Assembly: GCA_025934335.1 (NCBI GenBank)
Contig: JAICYG010000031.1
Location: 1 to 19,717 of the forward strand
Direction of reading: 5' to 3'
DNA: 19,717 nucleotides
Origin: Thermoleophilia bacterium
GTDB taxonomy: Bacteria > Actinomycetota > Thermoleophilia > Gaiellales > Gaiellaceae
The number at the start of each line of letters is the position of its first letter. The first letter of the stretch is position 1. Made by a program: the position numbers and the translations under genes. The notes under the pieces were generated by a model, which saw only the letters and a program-made list of their open reading frames with translations, did no database searches and was not told the DNA's origin. Below are positions 11,510 to 18,879 of the stretch, one piece after another.

Positions 11510-12967
11510 TTACCGACGTTTTACGAGACTGTGGCCGGTCATCGCGGATGGTTGACCGATTCCCAACAAATCGAGCACAGTCGGCGCCAGATCCGCGATC
11601 TCGCCGCCCTCGCGGAGCTCGGCGTCCCGGACCGTCACCACGAGCGGCACCGGGCTCGTCGTGTGGGCGGTGTGCGGGCTTGTTCCGTCGTCCTCAAGCA
11701 GCTTCTCGGCGTTCCCGTGGTCGGCGGTGACAAGACAGGCGCCGCCGAGCTCCTCGACCCGCTCGACCACCCGGCCGAGCCCGCGGTCGGCCGCCTCGCA
11801 CGCCTCGATCACAGCGGGGATCGAGCCGGTGTGCCCGACCATGTCCGGATTCGCGAAGTTGACGACACAGAACGCGTAGCCGTCTCCCAGCCGCTGCACG
11901 ACCTCGTCCGCCACCCCGGCGGCGGACATCTCCGGCTTGCGGTCATAGCTCGGTACGTCGCGCGGGCTCGGCACGAGCACCCGCTCCTCGCCCGGCCAGG
12001 CCTCCTCCCGTCCGCCGTTGAAGAAGTACGTGACGTGCGCGTACTTCTCCGTCTCGGCCGCGTGGAGCTGCTTCAGGTCGTGCGACGCGAGGACCTCCGC
12101 GAGTGTCTCCTCCACGTCCTGCTCCGCGAACGCGACGGGCGTGTCCAGGTCGGAGGCGTACCGCGTCATCGTCGTCACGTCGAAGCCGTGGTCGAGGAGC
12201 ATGCGGGTGAGCTGCCGCCCGCGATCCGGACGGAAGTTGAAGAAGATCGCCGCATCGCCCGGCTCGAGCGGCGGCGCGTCCTCGACGCAGATCGGCTCCA
12301 GGAACTCGTCCGTCGTGCCTGCGTCGTAGTTCCGTTGCACTTCTGCGAGCAACTCGTGCGCTGTAGAGGTACAGCTACATCGCCTGTGGACAATCGCGTC
12401 GAAGGCGCGCTGCGTCCGCTCCCAGCGCTGGTCGCGGTCCATCGCGTAGTAGCGGCCGGTGACCGTGGCGATCCGGTCCTGCGGCAGGAGCGCCAGGTCC
12501 TTCACGGCCGCGGTCGGAGAGACGTCACGGCCATCGGTGAATGCGTGAATCCACGTCTTCTCCGGCGCGAAGCTGAGGAGCGCCTGCAGGTGGTCGATGT
12601 GCGAATGGACACCGCCGTGGGAGACGAGCCCCATCAGGTGCACGCGCCGTCCGCGCTCGAACGCCGAGACGAGCGCCGGCAACTCGAAGAATGAGCCGTC
12701 TTCGATCGCGCGGTTGACACGCAGCAGGTCCTGGTACAGCCGCCTGCCCGAGCCGATCGTCAGGTGCCCGACCTCGCTGTTCCCCATCTGCCCGGGCGGC
12801 AGCCCGGCGGCTTCGCCCGACGCCTCGATCGTCGTGTGTGGGTGCTCGCGCCAGAGCCGGTCGAAGACGGGCGTGTCTGCCTGCTCGACGGCGTTCCCCG
12901 GCCCGGGCGGCGCGCAACCGAACCCGTCGAGGATGACGAGCGCGACTAACGGATAGCTGCGCGGCAT
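11510..12967 (-). CDS. gpmI: 2,3-bisphosphoglycerate-independent phosphoglycerate mutase
   Basis: The 485-residue enzyme interconverts 3- and 2-phosphoglycerate through a phosphoserine intermediate with two divalent metals. Signatures are VILDGFG (11-17), nucleophile Ser64 in MGNSEVGH, SHGGVHSH, TDGRDVSP, YYAMDRDQRWERTQ, FFNFRPDR, DMVGHTGS and TADHGNAE. The open frame extends far upstream, but the ATG at 12967 starts the conserved N-terminus and overlaps the tpiA end by 22 bases. It is the last gene of the gap-pgk-tpiA-gpmI operon; many actinobacteria instead have secG after tpiA. A short stretch (HRRCSCTSTAHE, around 12350-12385) has atypical codons and coincides with an imperfect DNA palindrome. 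Confidence 0.96.
   Translation of the reverse strand: MPRSYPLVALVILDGFGCAPPGPGNAVEQADTPVFDRLWREHPHTTIEASGEAAGLPPGQMGNSEVGHLTIGSGRRLYQDLLRVNRAIEDGSFFELPALVSAFERGRRVHLMGLVSHGGVHSHIDHLQALLSFAPEKTWIHAFTDGRDVSPTAAVKDLALLPQDRIATVTGRYYAMDRDQRWERTQRAFDAIVHRRCSCTSTAHELLAEVQRNYDAGTTDEFLEPICVEDAPPLEPGDAAIFFNFRPDRGRQLTRMLLDHGFDVTTMTRYASDLDTPVAFAEQDVEETLAEVLASHDLKQLHAAETEKYAHVTYFFNGGREEAWPGEERVLVPSPRDVPSYDRKPEMSAAGVADEVVQRLGDGYAFCVVNFANPDMVGHTGSIPAVIEACEAADRGLGRVVERVEELGGACLVTADHGNAEKLLEDDGTSPHTAHTTSPVPLVVTVRDAELREGGEIADLAPTVLDLLGIGQPSAMTGHSLVKRR
12358..12383. repeat. Imperfect palindrome in gpmI
   Basis: Ten of 13 base pairs match in a 26-base dyad centred on GTAC (12369-12372), with inner arms TGTAG/CTACA and outer arms GCG/CGC. 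The patch is AT-richer than its surroundings and encodes the poorly conserved HRRCSCTSTA part of the mutase. It may be an operator-like site or an inserted element, or chance. Confidence 0.4.
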
Positions 12968-13647
12968 ATCGCGGCGAACGAGTCCACCTCGAGGGAGGCG
13001 CCGCCGACGAGCGCGCCGTCGATCGCCGGTTGCGCGAGCAGCTCGGCGGCGTTGTCGGGCTTGACGGAGCCACCGTAGAGCATCGGGACGTCGAGCAGCT
13101 CCTTGATCGTCTCGTGCGCCTCCTGGGCCATGTCGGGGGTGGCTGTGCGCCCGGTGCCGATCGCCCAGACCGGCTCGTACGCGATCACGAGATTCTGGTC
13201 GGCTTCGAAGCCGGCGACCTGGCGGCGCAGCACTGCGTGCGTCGCTCCCTTGTCGCGCTGTTCCTCCGTCTCGCCGACGCACGCGATCACCTGGAGCCCC
13301 GCCTCCAGGCACGCGTACACGCGCCGCGCAACCGTGTCGTCGGTCTCGCCGAACCACTGCCGCCGCTCCGAGTGCCCGACGAGCGTCCCGTAGACACCGA
13401 GCTCCTTCAGCATCGGCGCCGACACCTCACCGGTGAACGCGCCTTCCGCCTCCCAGTGGCAATTCTGTGCGAAGACGCCGATCTCCGTTCCGGCGAGCAC
13501 CTGGACCGACTCGGCGAGCGAGACGAACGGCGGGCAGACGATCACCTCCACGCCGTCTGGCAGGTCGGTTTTGCGCAACGTGCGACAGAGCTCGCCGGCC
13601 TCGACCGGGCCGTTGTACATCTTCCAGTTGCCGGCGATCAGGCTCAT
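12946..13647 (-). CDS. tpiA: Triosephosphate isomerase
   Basis: The 233-residue enzyme interconverts dihydroxyacetone phosphate and glyceraldehyde 3-phosphate. Catalytic residues are visible: Asn7 and Lys9 in AGNWKM, His92 in VGHSERR, Glu158 in AYEPVWAIGTG, and the phosphate-binding YGGSVKPDNA and GALVGGASL segments. It is at the short end of the bacterial range (about 250), with tight loops but no missing catalytic element. The ATG at 13647 overlaps the pgk stop as ATGA, and the 3' end overlaps gpmI by 22 bases, so it is translationally coupled on both sides. The longer upstream open frame is a shadow of pgk. Confidence 0.96.
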   Translation of the reverse strand: MSLIAGNWKMYNGPVEAGELCRTLRKTDLPDGVEVIVCPPFVSLAESVQVLAGTEIGVFAQNCHWEAEGAFTGEVSAPMLKELGVYGTLVGHSERRQWFGETDDTVARRVYACLEAGLQVIACVGETEEQRDKGATHAVLRRQVAGFEADQNLVIAYEPVWAIGTGRTATPDMAQEAHETIKELLDVPMLYGGSVKPDNAAELLAQPAIDGALVGGASLEVDSFAAICRAAIR

Positions 13648-14693
13648 GCGCTCGGGATCGCCGCCACGCCGGGAAGCTCCTTGCCCTCGAGCAGCTCGAG
13701 CGACGCACCGCCGCCGGTCGAGAGCCACGAGATCCGGTCGGCGACACCGGCCTCCTGGACGGCCCGCACCGAGTCTCCGCCGCCGACGACGCTGAACGCA
13801 TCAGCATCCGCGACGGCGCGGGCAACCGCGAAGGTGCCCTCGGCGAACGCCGGCCACTCGAACACGCCCATCGGGCCGTTCCAGAAGATCGTCTTCGCCG
13901 CCGCGAGGCGTCGCGCGAAGTCCTCGCGCGTGTCGGGGCCGATGTCGAGGCCCAACCAGCCGTCGGGCAGCGCGTCGAACGGCGTCACCTCCGTCTCCGC
14001 GCCCGCCTCGAACGCGGAAGCGGCGACGACATCCGCCGGCAGCACGGCGTCGAACGTGAACGGGCTCTCCATCCGCACGTCCTCGGCCATCTTCCCGCCG
14101 ATCAGCACCTCGTCGGCCCGGCCGCCGAGACTCTGGAGCACGCCGATCTTGTCCTCCACCTTCGCGCCGCCGGAGACGAGCACGAACGGCCGCTCGACGT
14201 CGCCGAGGAGGCGGCCGAGGTGCGTCAGCTCGTCGAGCAGCAACAGCCCTGCGTACGCGGGCAGCAGCTCGGTCACGCCGACCGTCGAGGAGTGCGCGCG
14301 GTGCGCCGACCCGAATGCGTCGTTCACGTAGAGATCGCAGCCTTCGGCGAGCTCCCGCGCGAACGCCGGGTCGTTCTTCGTCTCGCCCGCGTCGAAGCGC
14401 GTGTTCTCGAGCACCTGCACGCGCTCGTCGCCGACGAGCTCGGCGAGCCGCTCGCGCACCGGCTCCATCGAGTATCTCGCGCGATCCTCCTCCGACTTCG
14501 GCCGGCCGAGGTGCGAGCAGACGCGCACCTCGCGCGCTCCTCGGTCGAGCAGCAGGCGGATCGTCGGAAACGAGGCGTGGATTCGCGTGTCGTCGGCGAC
14601 CCGGCCCGCCTCGAGCGGCACGTTCAGGTCCGACCGGACAAGGACGACCTTCCCCGCGATGTCGGCCGTGTCGACGGAGCGCGGCAGGCGCAC
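13644..14693 (-). CDS. pgk: Phosphoglycerate kinase, compact form
   Basis: The 349-residue enzyme transfers phosphate from 1,3-bisphosphoglycerate to ADP. It shows VRSDLNVPL (19-27), substrate-binding HLGRP (61-65), LENTRF (95-100), NDAFGSAHRAHSS (124-136), Lys178 in SGGAKVEDK, nucleotide-binding WNGPMGVFE (271-279), GGGDS (304-308) and STGGGASLELLEG (325-337). It is about 40 residues shorter than typical bacterial Pgks. Much of the deficit follows LIGGKMA (197-203), where the usual GGxMANTFL...GK.S..E segment has become EDVRMESPFTFDAVLPADVV. The GTG at 14693 shares one base with the gap stop (TAGTG). That start lacks a clear Shine-Dalgarno, so it probably depends on coupling to gap. Confidence 0.95.
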   Translation of the reverse strand: MRLPRSVDTADIAGKVVLVRSDLNVPLEAGRVADDTRIHASFPTIRLLLDRGAREVRVCSHLGRPKSEEDRARYSMEPVRERLAELVGDERVQVLENTRFDAGETKNDPAFARELAEGCDLYVNDAFGSAHRAHSSTVGVTELLPAYAGLLLLDELTHLGRLLGDVERPFVLVSGGAKVEDKIGVLQSLGGRADEVLIGGKMAEDVRMESPFTFDAVLPADVVAASAFEAGAETEVTPFDALPDGWLGLDIGPDTREDFARRLAAAKTIFWNGPMGVFEWPAFAEGTFAVARAVADADAFSVVGGGDSVRAVQEAGVADRISWLSTGGGASLELLEGKELPGVAAIPSA

Positions 14694-15694
14694 TAAAGGA
14701 CTCGAGCCACCAGGTCGACCAGGCGACACGAGTAGCCCCACTCGTTGTCGTACCAGCCGAAGACCTTCGCCGAGCTCTCGTGCGCCATCGTCAGCTCGCT
14801 GTCGAACGTGCACGACGCCGGTGAGTTGACGATGTCGCTCGAGACGAGCGGGTCGGTCGAGTACTCGAGGTACGGCGCGAGCGGCCCCGCCGACGCCGCA
14901 GCCTTGAACGCGGCGTTGATCTGCTCCACCGATGCCGCCTGGCGAAGCTCGACCACGAGGTCGGTGACCGACCCGATGGGCACGGGGGCGCGCATCGACA
15001 TTCCGTCGACCTTCCCTTTCAGGTGCGGCAGCACGAGGCCGATCGCGCGCGCTGCGCCCGTCGAGGTCGGCACGAGGTTGATCGCGGCTGCCCGCGCCCT
15101 GCGCAGGTCCTTGTGCGGCCCGTCCTGCAGCATCTGGTCCTGCGTGTACGCGTGAATCGTCGTCATGAACCCGCGCTCGATCCCGAAGGAGTCGTCAAGC
15201 ACCTTGGCCATCGGGGCGACGCAGTTCGTGGTGCACGAGGCGTTCGAGATGATCGCGTGCTGCTCGGGGTCGTACTGGTCGTCGTTGACCCCCAGCACGA
15301 CGGTGATGTCGGGGTCGGTGGCGGGAGCCGAGATGACGACCTTCTTCGCGCCTGCGTCGAGATGCTTCTGCGCGTCGGCGCGCTTGGTGAAGAAGCCGGT
15401 CGACTCGAGGACCACGTCGACCCCCAGGTCGCGCCACGGCAGTCCGGCCGGATCGCGCTCCGCCAGGCCCGTCAACTCCTTCCCGTTCACCTTCAACGAG
15501 CCGCCCGCCGTCTCGACCTCGCCGTCGAAGGAGCCGAGCACCGAGTCGTGCCGGAGTAGGTGCGCCATCGTCGGCACGTCGCCGAGGTCGTTGAACGCCA
15601 CGATCTCGAAGTCGGCGCCACGGTCGAGCGCGGCGCGGAAGAAGTTGCGGCCGATGCGGCCGAATCCGTTGATCCCCACGCGTGTCTTCGCCAT
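14693..15694 (-). CDS. gap: Glyceraldehyde-3-phosphate dehydrogenase, type I
   Basis: The 333-residue enzyme oxidises glyceraldehyde 3-phosphate to 1,3-bisphosphoglycerate with NAD. It has the Rossmann start VGINGFGRIGRNFFRA (6-21), the acidic NAD-selecting FNDL (34-37), catalytic Cys154 in SNASCTTN, His181 in TTIHAYT, phosphate-binding PTSTGAA and the terminal WYDNEWGYS. The ATG at 15694 starts exactly at the family N-terminus and lies seven bases after TAGAGT, with no Shine-Dalgarno, so the message is probably leaderless. It heads the gap-pgk-tpiA-gpmI operon. The association of whiA with gap-pgk-tpi is common in actinobacteria, but here an M32 peptidase gene separates them. Confidence 0.97.
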   Translation of the reverse strand: MAKTRVGINGFGRIGRNFFRAALDRGADFEIVAFNDLGDVPTMAHLLRHDSVLGSFDGEVETAGGSLKVNGKELTGLAERDPAGLPWRDLGVDVVLESTGFFTKRADAQKHLDAGAKKVVISAPATDPDITVVLGVNDDQYDPEQHAIISNASCTTNCVAPMAKVLDDSFGIERGFMTTIHAYTQDQMLQDGPHKDLRRARAAAINLVPTSTGAARAIGLVLPHLKGKVDGMSMRAPVPIGSVTDLVVELRQAASVEQINAAFKAAASAGPLAPYLEYSTDPLVSSDIVNSPASCTFDSELTMAHESSAKVFGWYDNEWGYSCRLVDLVARVL

Positions 15695-15701
15695 GGACCG
15701 G

Positions 15702-15707
15702 ACTCTA
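15702..15707 (-). promoter_or_regulatory. -10 box of the gap-pgk-tpiA-gpmI operon
   Basis: TAGAGT on the minus strand, identical to the hexamer before the ABC exporter, ends seven bases before the gap ATG. The gap between gap and the upstream peptidase is only 45 bases. This predicts a leaderless operon mRNA. Confidence 0.6.
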
Positions 15708-15739
15708 GCGACGGGCCCGCGCCGAGCCGTCAGTAGGCG

Positions 15740-17245
15740 CTACGCGGGGATCCCGTAGATGCCCGCGAGCTTCTCGCGCAGGTACCGCACGTACGGCTCC
15801 GGGTCGATCTGCCGTGTGCCGACGACGCGCTCGAGCGTCTCGGCCGGCGTGAACTTGCGCCCATGGCGGTGCAGGTGCTCGCGCAACCAGTCGCGCAGCG
15901 GCGCGAAGTCGCCCTGCTCGAACCCGTCGTACAGGTCAGGCAGGTCGGCGACGATCCGCTCCCAGATCTGCGCGGAGATCAGGTTGCCGAGCGCATAGGT
16001 CGGGAAGTAGCCGACCGAGCCGCCCGACCAGTGCACGTCCTGCAGGACGCCCTCCGTGTCGCTCGGCACCTCGATCCCGAGGTACTCCCACATGCGGCGG
16101 TTCCATTCCTCCGGCAACTGCTCGAGCGGGAACTCGTCGGCGAGCATCGCCTGCTCGAGCTCGAACCGCAGGATGATGTGCAGGTTGTACGTCGCCTCGT
16201 CGGCCTCGACGCGGATCAGCGACGGCTCGACGGCGTTCACCTCGCGGTACCAGCTGTCGACGTCGTGCGAGGCGAGCGCGTCGCCGAACAGCTCCTGTGC
16301 ACGCGGGAAGAAGCGACGCCAGAACGGCATCGACCGGCCGACCAGGTTCTCCCACATGCGGCTCTGCGACTCGTGCATGCCGAGGGAGACACCGCGGGCG
16401 AGCGACGAGCGCTCGAGCGCCGGGTCGATCTGGTGCTCATACAGCCCGTGCCCGAACTCGTGCATCGTCCCGAACAGGCCCTCGAGACGGTCGGCGAAGT
16501 AGCGCGTCGTGATGCGGATGTCGGTCACGCCGGTGCCGGACGCGAACGGGTGCACCGTCGGGTCGAGGCGCCACGCGTCGTCCGTGAAGCCGAACTCGCG
16601 GGCGATCTCGAGCTCGAACACCTTCTGCGCCTCGAGGTTGAAGGTCTTCGACCGCTTCTCGACCTGCGCCTGACCGGCGACCTCCTTCACGAGCGGCGCC
16701 TGGTGCTCCTTCAGGTAGTCGAAGATGCGCCTGACCTCGGCGGTCTTCATGTCGCGCTCGTAGTCGTCGAGGACGATGTCGTACGGCTCGTCGCCGACCT
16801 CGAAGCACTCGATGTAGCGCTTGCACAGGTCGAGGTTCTGGCGCAGCACCGGCAGGAACGACGCGAAGTCGTTGTCCTTCCTCGCCTGCACCCAGACCGG
16901 CTGGGCCAGCGCTGCCGCGCGCGATGCCTCGGCGCGAAGGTCGGCGGGCACCTTGCTCGCCTTCTCCCAGTCGCGCGAGGCGACGCGGACGAGGCTCGCC
17001 TCGAACGAGTCGTACTCCTGCTGCTCCGACCAGTCGCGCAACTCCTCGAGCAGCTTCCCCACCTCGGGTGCCGTGAACTTCTGGTGGGCGATGCGGCCGA
17101 CGGTTGCGAGCTGCTCTGCGCGGATCGCCGCGCCGCGCGCCGGCATCATCACCTGCTGGTCCCACGCGAGCAGCGCCATCGTCTTGCCGAGATCGGAGAT
17201 CTCGGCCAGGCGCCGGCGGAGCTCGTCGAACTTTGCCTCGCTCAC
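15740..17245 (-). CDS. M32 family metallocarboxypeptidase
   Basis: The 501-residue cytoplasmic zinc carboxypeptidase (Taq/Pfu carboxypeptidase family) removes C-terminal residues from peptides with broad specificity. Hallmarks are HPFASGTG (232-239), DIRITTRY (242-249), zinc motif HEFGH (262-266), HESQSRMWEN (291-300, third ligand Glu292), and a C-terminal GSVGYFPTYALGNL. The length is typical. The GTG at 17245 is the first start in frame and lies eight bases after TATGAT. It is separated from whiA by about 200 bases that include a strong hairpin, so it likely has its own promoter. Only 45 bases separate its stop from the gap ATG, and read-through into the glycolytic operon is possible. Confidence 0.96.
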   Translation of the reverse strand: MSEAKFDELRRRLAEISDLGKTMALLAWDQQVMMPARGAAIRAEQLATVGRIAHQKFTAPEVGKLLEELRDWSEQQEYDSFEASLVRVASRDWEKASKVPADLRAEASRAAALAQPVWVQARKDNDFASFLPVLRQNLDLCKRYIECFEVGDEPYDIVLDDYERDMKTAEVRRIFDYLKEHQAPLVKEVAGQAQVEKRSKTFNLEAQKVFELEIAREFGFTDDAWRLDPTVHPFASGTGVTDIRITTRYFADRLEGLFGTMHEFGHGLYEHQIDPALERSSLARGVSLGMHESQSRMWENLVGRSMPFWRRFFPRAQELFGDALASHDVDSWYREVNAVEPSLIRVEADEATYNLHIILRFELEQAMLADEFPLEQLPEEWNRRMWEYLGIEVPSDTEGVLQDVHWSGGSVGYFPTYALGNLISAQIWERIVADLPDLYDGFEQGDFAPLRDWLREHLHRHGRKFTPAETLERVVGTRQIDPEPYVRYLREKLAGIYGIPA

Positions 17246-17282
17246 GGTCGCGGATCATATATCCGCGCGCGCAACTGGCGGC
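17246..17282 (-). promoter_or_regulatory. Promoter and dyad upstream of the M32 peptidase
   Basis: TATGAT (17259-17254, minus) ends eight bases before the GTG. It sits in the dyad GCGGAT (17250-17255)/ATCCGC (17261-17266), separated by five bases, so a dimeric regulator bound there would cover the -10. An AT-rich CATATAT core in otherwise GC-rich DNA supports a functional site. No partner regulator is identified. Confidence 0.5.
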
Positions 17283-17317
17283 CCGGGGGGAGGCTCCGAG
17301 GACGACCCTCCCCCCGG
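17283..17317 (-). terminator. Strong hairpin between whiA and the M32 gene
   Basis: CCGGGGGGAGG (17283-17293) pairs perfectly with CCTCCCCCCGG (17307-17317) over 11 bp with a 13-base loop. It lies 130 bases after the whiA stop and upstream of the peptidase promoter, the place for a whiA terminator. No T-tract follows on the minus strand. It could equally be part of a small RNA or a long whiA 3' UTR. Confidence 0.5.
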
Positions 17318-17447
17318 TCAACCGGGGCGCGGCGACGACGGCGGACGGGGTCTGTATCCGCCGCCTGCTGCGCACCGGCTCCGCCAGTCGTAGGAGTATG
17401 GGGACAGCGACGCGTATCGCGCCAGAGCATTTGCAAACGGGGCAACG
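17318..17447. other. Intergenic stretch after whiA
   Basis: No coding frame convinces here. A second hairpin, CGGCGGA...TCCGCCG near 17338-17362 (7-bp stem, 11-base loop), follows the strong one. No tRNA or known RNA motif is recognised. A small RNA or an extended whiA 3' UTR is possible. Confidence 0.35.
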
Positions 17448-18350
17448 CTAGCTTTCGAACAACCTCGTTACGGCTTGCAGGCGACGGTGCACGGCCGCGC
17501 GCGTGAGCGGCGGGCGGGTCTTCGCCGCGAGCTCGGCGAGCGAGGCCGACGGATGCCGCAGCCGCAGCTCCGCCACCTCGACGAGCTCGGGCGGCAGCGC
17601 GTCGAGCCCGATCGCGCGGATTGCCTCGAGCTGCCGGTGCGCGGCCTGCGCCACGCGCTCGAGGTTCGCCTCGTCCGCGTTCGCGAGCCGATTCGCGTCG
17701 GCCCGCAGGCCGGCGAGGATCGCGTGCTCCTCGAGCGCGAGGAGGGTGTCGCCGGCACCGGCGAGCGCGAGCGTGTCGGCGATCGCCTCGTGTCCCTTGG
17801 CGTAAGCGATCGCATGCCCGCGCCGTTCCGCGACGGCGAGGCTCACCCCCTCCCGCTCCGCGACCGCCGCCGCGAACTGCGCCCCCTCCGGTGTCGCCGT
17901 GCGGATCTCGAGGTGCGGGTCGCGCGGCCCCGAGAGCGAGCCGGCGCCGAGGAGCGCGCCGCGCAGGTAGGCGCCGCGGCAGCAGGAGCGGCCGACGACC
18001 CGCTTCGGCGGCGTTTCGAGCGGCGCCCCGGACGCCGAGAGAACGCCCGCCTCGCGCAGCACCTCGAGCGCGATCGCATCGACGGAGACGTGCAGCTGGT
18101 AGCGCGTGGCCCGGTCGAAGGAGCGGCGGCGGTACGTGCGGATCTCGGAGCGGACGCCGAGATCGCGCAGGAGCGCGAACGCCCGGCGCGCGCCGGCGGA
18201 GGTCGCCAGGTCGAGGTGCACGGCGACCGTCCCCTCGCGCAGGTGCCAGGCACCGGATACGTGGAAGAGGGCCGACAGCTCGGCCAGGCGGCAGCAGCGG
18301 CGCGCCGGCGCGATCTGCGCCAGCTCGTCGCGGAGCTCGTCAGAGAGCAC
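17448..18350 (-). CDS. whiA: DNA-binding protein WhiA
   Basis: The 300-residue protein combines a LAGLIDADG-like N-terminal fold with a C-terminal helix-turn-helix. Visible marks are the start LSDELRDELA, CCRLAELSALFHVSG (19-33), the family core CCRGAYLRGALLGAGSLSGP (123-142), NRLANADEANLERV (220-233) and the HTH region LRHPSASLAELA...LTRAAVHRRL (264-291). WhiA controls sporulation or cell division genes in actinobacteria. It is usually preceded by rapZ and yvcK; here the upstream neighbour is an alkyltransferase-like gene and neither appears in the window. The GTG at 18350 is preceded by GGGAAGGG, which is buried in a hairpin. Confidence 0.95.
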   Translation of the reverse strand: MLSDELRDELAQIAPARRCCRLAELSALFHVSGAWHLREGTVAVHLDLATSAGARRAFALLRDLGVRSEIRTYRRRSFDRATRYQLHVSVDAIALEVLREAGVLSASGAPLETPPKRVVGRSCCRGAYLRGALLGAGSLSGPRDPHLEIRTATPEGAQFAAAVAEREGVSLAVAERRGHAIAYAKGHEAIADTLALAGAGDTLLALEEHAILAGLRADANRLANADEANLERVAQAAHRQLEAIRAIGLDALPPELVEVAELRLRHPSASLAELAAKTRPPLTRAAVHRRLQAVTRLFES

Positions 18351-18357
18351 GTCGTGG

Positions 18358-18386
18358 CCCTTCCCGTTGCGTGAGGACGGGAAGGG
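18358..18386 (-). promoter_or_regulatory. Hairpin burying the whiA ribosome-binding site
   Basis: Directly after the alkyltransferase stop, CCCTTCCCGT pairs perfectly with ACGGGAAGGG (10 bp, nine-base loop). The 3' arm holds the only Shine-Dalgarno-like sequence of whiA, ending seven bases before its GTG. In RNA the site would be masked, so whiA translation may depend on opening the hairpin. It may instead be a terminator for the upstream gene; no T-run follows. Confidence 0.65.
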
Positions 18387-18857
18387 TCACAGCGTCACAC
18401 CCTCGAGCTCCAGCAGCCGCCGCTTGTAGTCGACGCCCTGCGTCCCCCAGCTGCCGATCCCGTTCGCGCTGACGACCCGGTGCACGGGCAGGAACGGTGC
18501 GAGGTCGCACCGGGCGCAGAAAGTGCCCGCCGACCGCGCCGCCCGGGGCCGCCCCGCGAGCGCCGCCAGCTCCCCGTAGGTGACGACCTCGCCGCGCGTG
18601 ACCTTGCGCAGCGCGCGGGCGCAGGCGCCGTGGAAGCCGGCGGGCAGCACGAGCCGCACGTCGGCGAAGTCGTCGGGCTCGCCGTCGAACCAGCGCCTCA
18701 GCCGTCCGGCGAGGACATGTCCGGGGGCAGTCCCTGGACTCGTCCGCTTCGGACGGGGGAGCTCGCTGTGGAAGACGCGCCCGCGGTCGTCGAGCCAGAC
18801 CTCCCCCACGCCCCACCCGGGCGCCTCGTACTCGACGAGCGTCGGCTTCACGTCCAA
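18387..18857 (-). CDS. Alkyltransferase-like protein (MGMT/Ogt fold, catalytic Cys replaced)
   Basis: The 156-residue protein has the O6-alkylguanine-DNA alkyltransferase fold. An N-terminal domain (about 1-55) is followed by LPAGFHGACARALRKVTRGE (71-90), the conserved Tyr94 in VTYGELA, the helix-turn-helix ARSAGT, and YKRRLLELEG (144-153). The active-site PCHRV is PVHRV (124-128), so the methyl-accepting Cys is Val125 and direct repair by methyl transfer is not expected. The usual Asn-Pro hinge before it is also altered (CARCDLAP). This is the pattern of alkyltransferase-like (ATL) proteins, which bind O6-alkylguanine and hand it to nucleotide excision repair; the best-known ATLs have Trp, Ser or Ala at this site. 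The start may be TTG 18857 (given) or GTG 18851. The gene is divergent from a membrane protein gene 22 bases away. Confidence 0.88.
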   Translation of the reverse strand: MDVKPTLVEYEAPGWGVGEVWLDDRGRVFHSELPRPKRTSPGTAPGHVLAGRLRRWFDGEPDDFADVRLVLPAGFHGACARALRKVTRGEVVTYGELAALAGRPRAARSAGTFCARCDLAPFLPVHRVVSANGIGSWGTQGVDYKRRLLELEGVTL

Positions 18858-18866
18858 ACCATGATG

Positions 18867-18872
18867 TAGGTT
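18867..18872 (+). promoter_or_regulatory. -10 box of the membrane-protein gene
   Basis: TAGGTT ends seven bases before the GTG at 18880 with no Shine-Dalgarno, the leaderless layout seen elsewhere in the window. The minus-strand TACATC, sharing the same TA, is a weaker candidate -10 for the divergent alkyltransferase-like gene. Confidence 0.5.
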
Positions 18873-18879
18873 CGCGCGC

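Noticed and set aside
17283..17317. 6C-type conserved actinobacterial RNA
   Set aside because: The C-runs are paired in the stem here, whereas in 6C RNAs they lie in loops of two hairpins.
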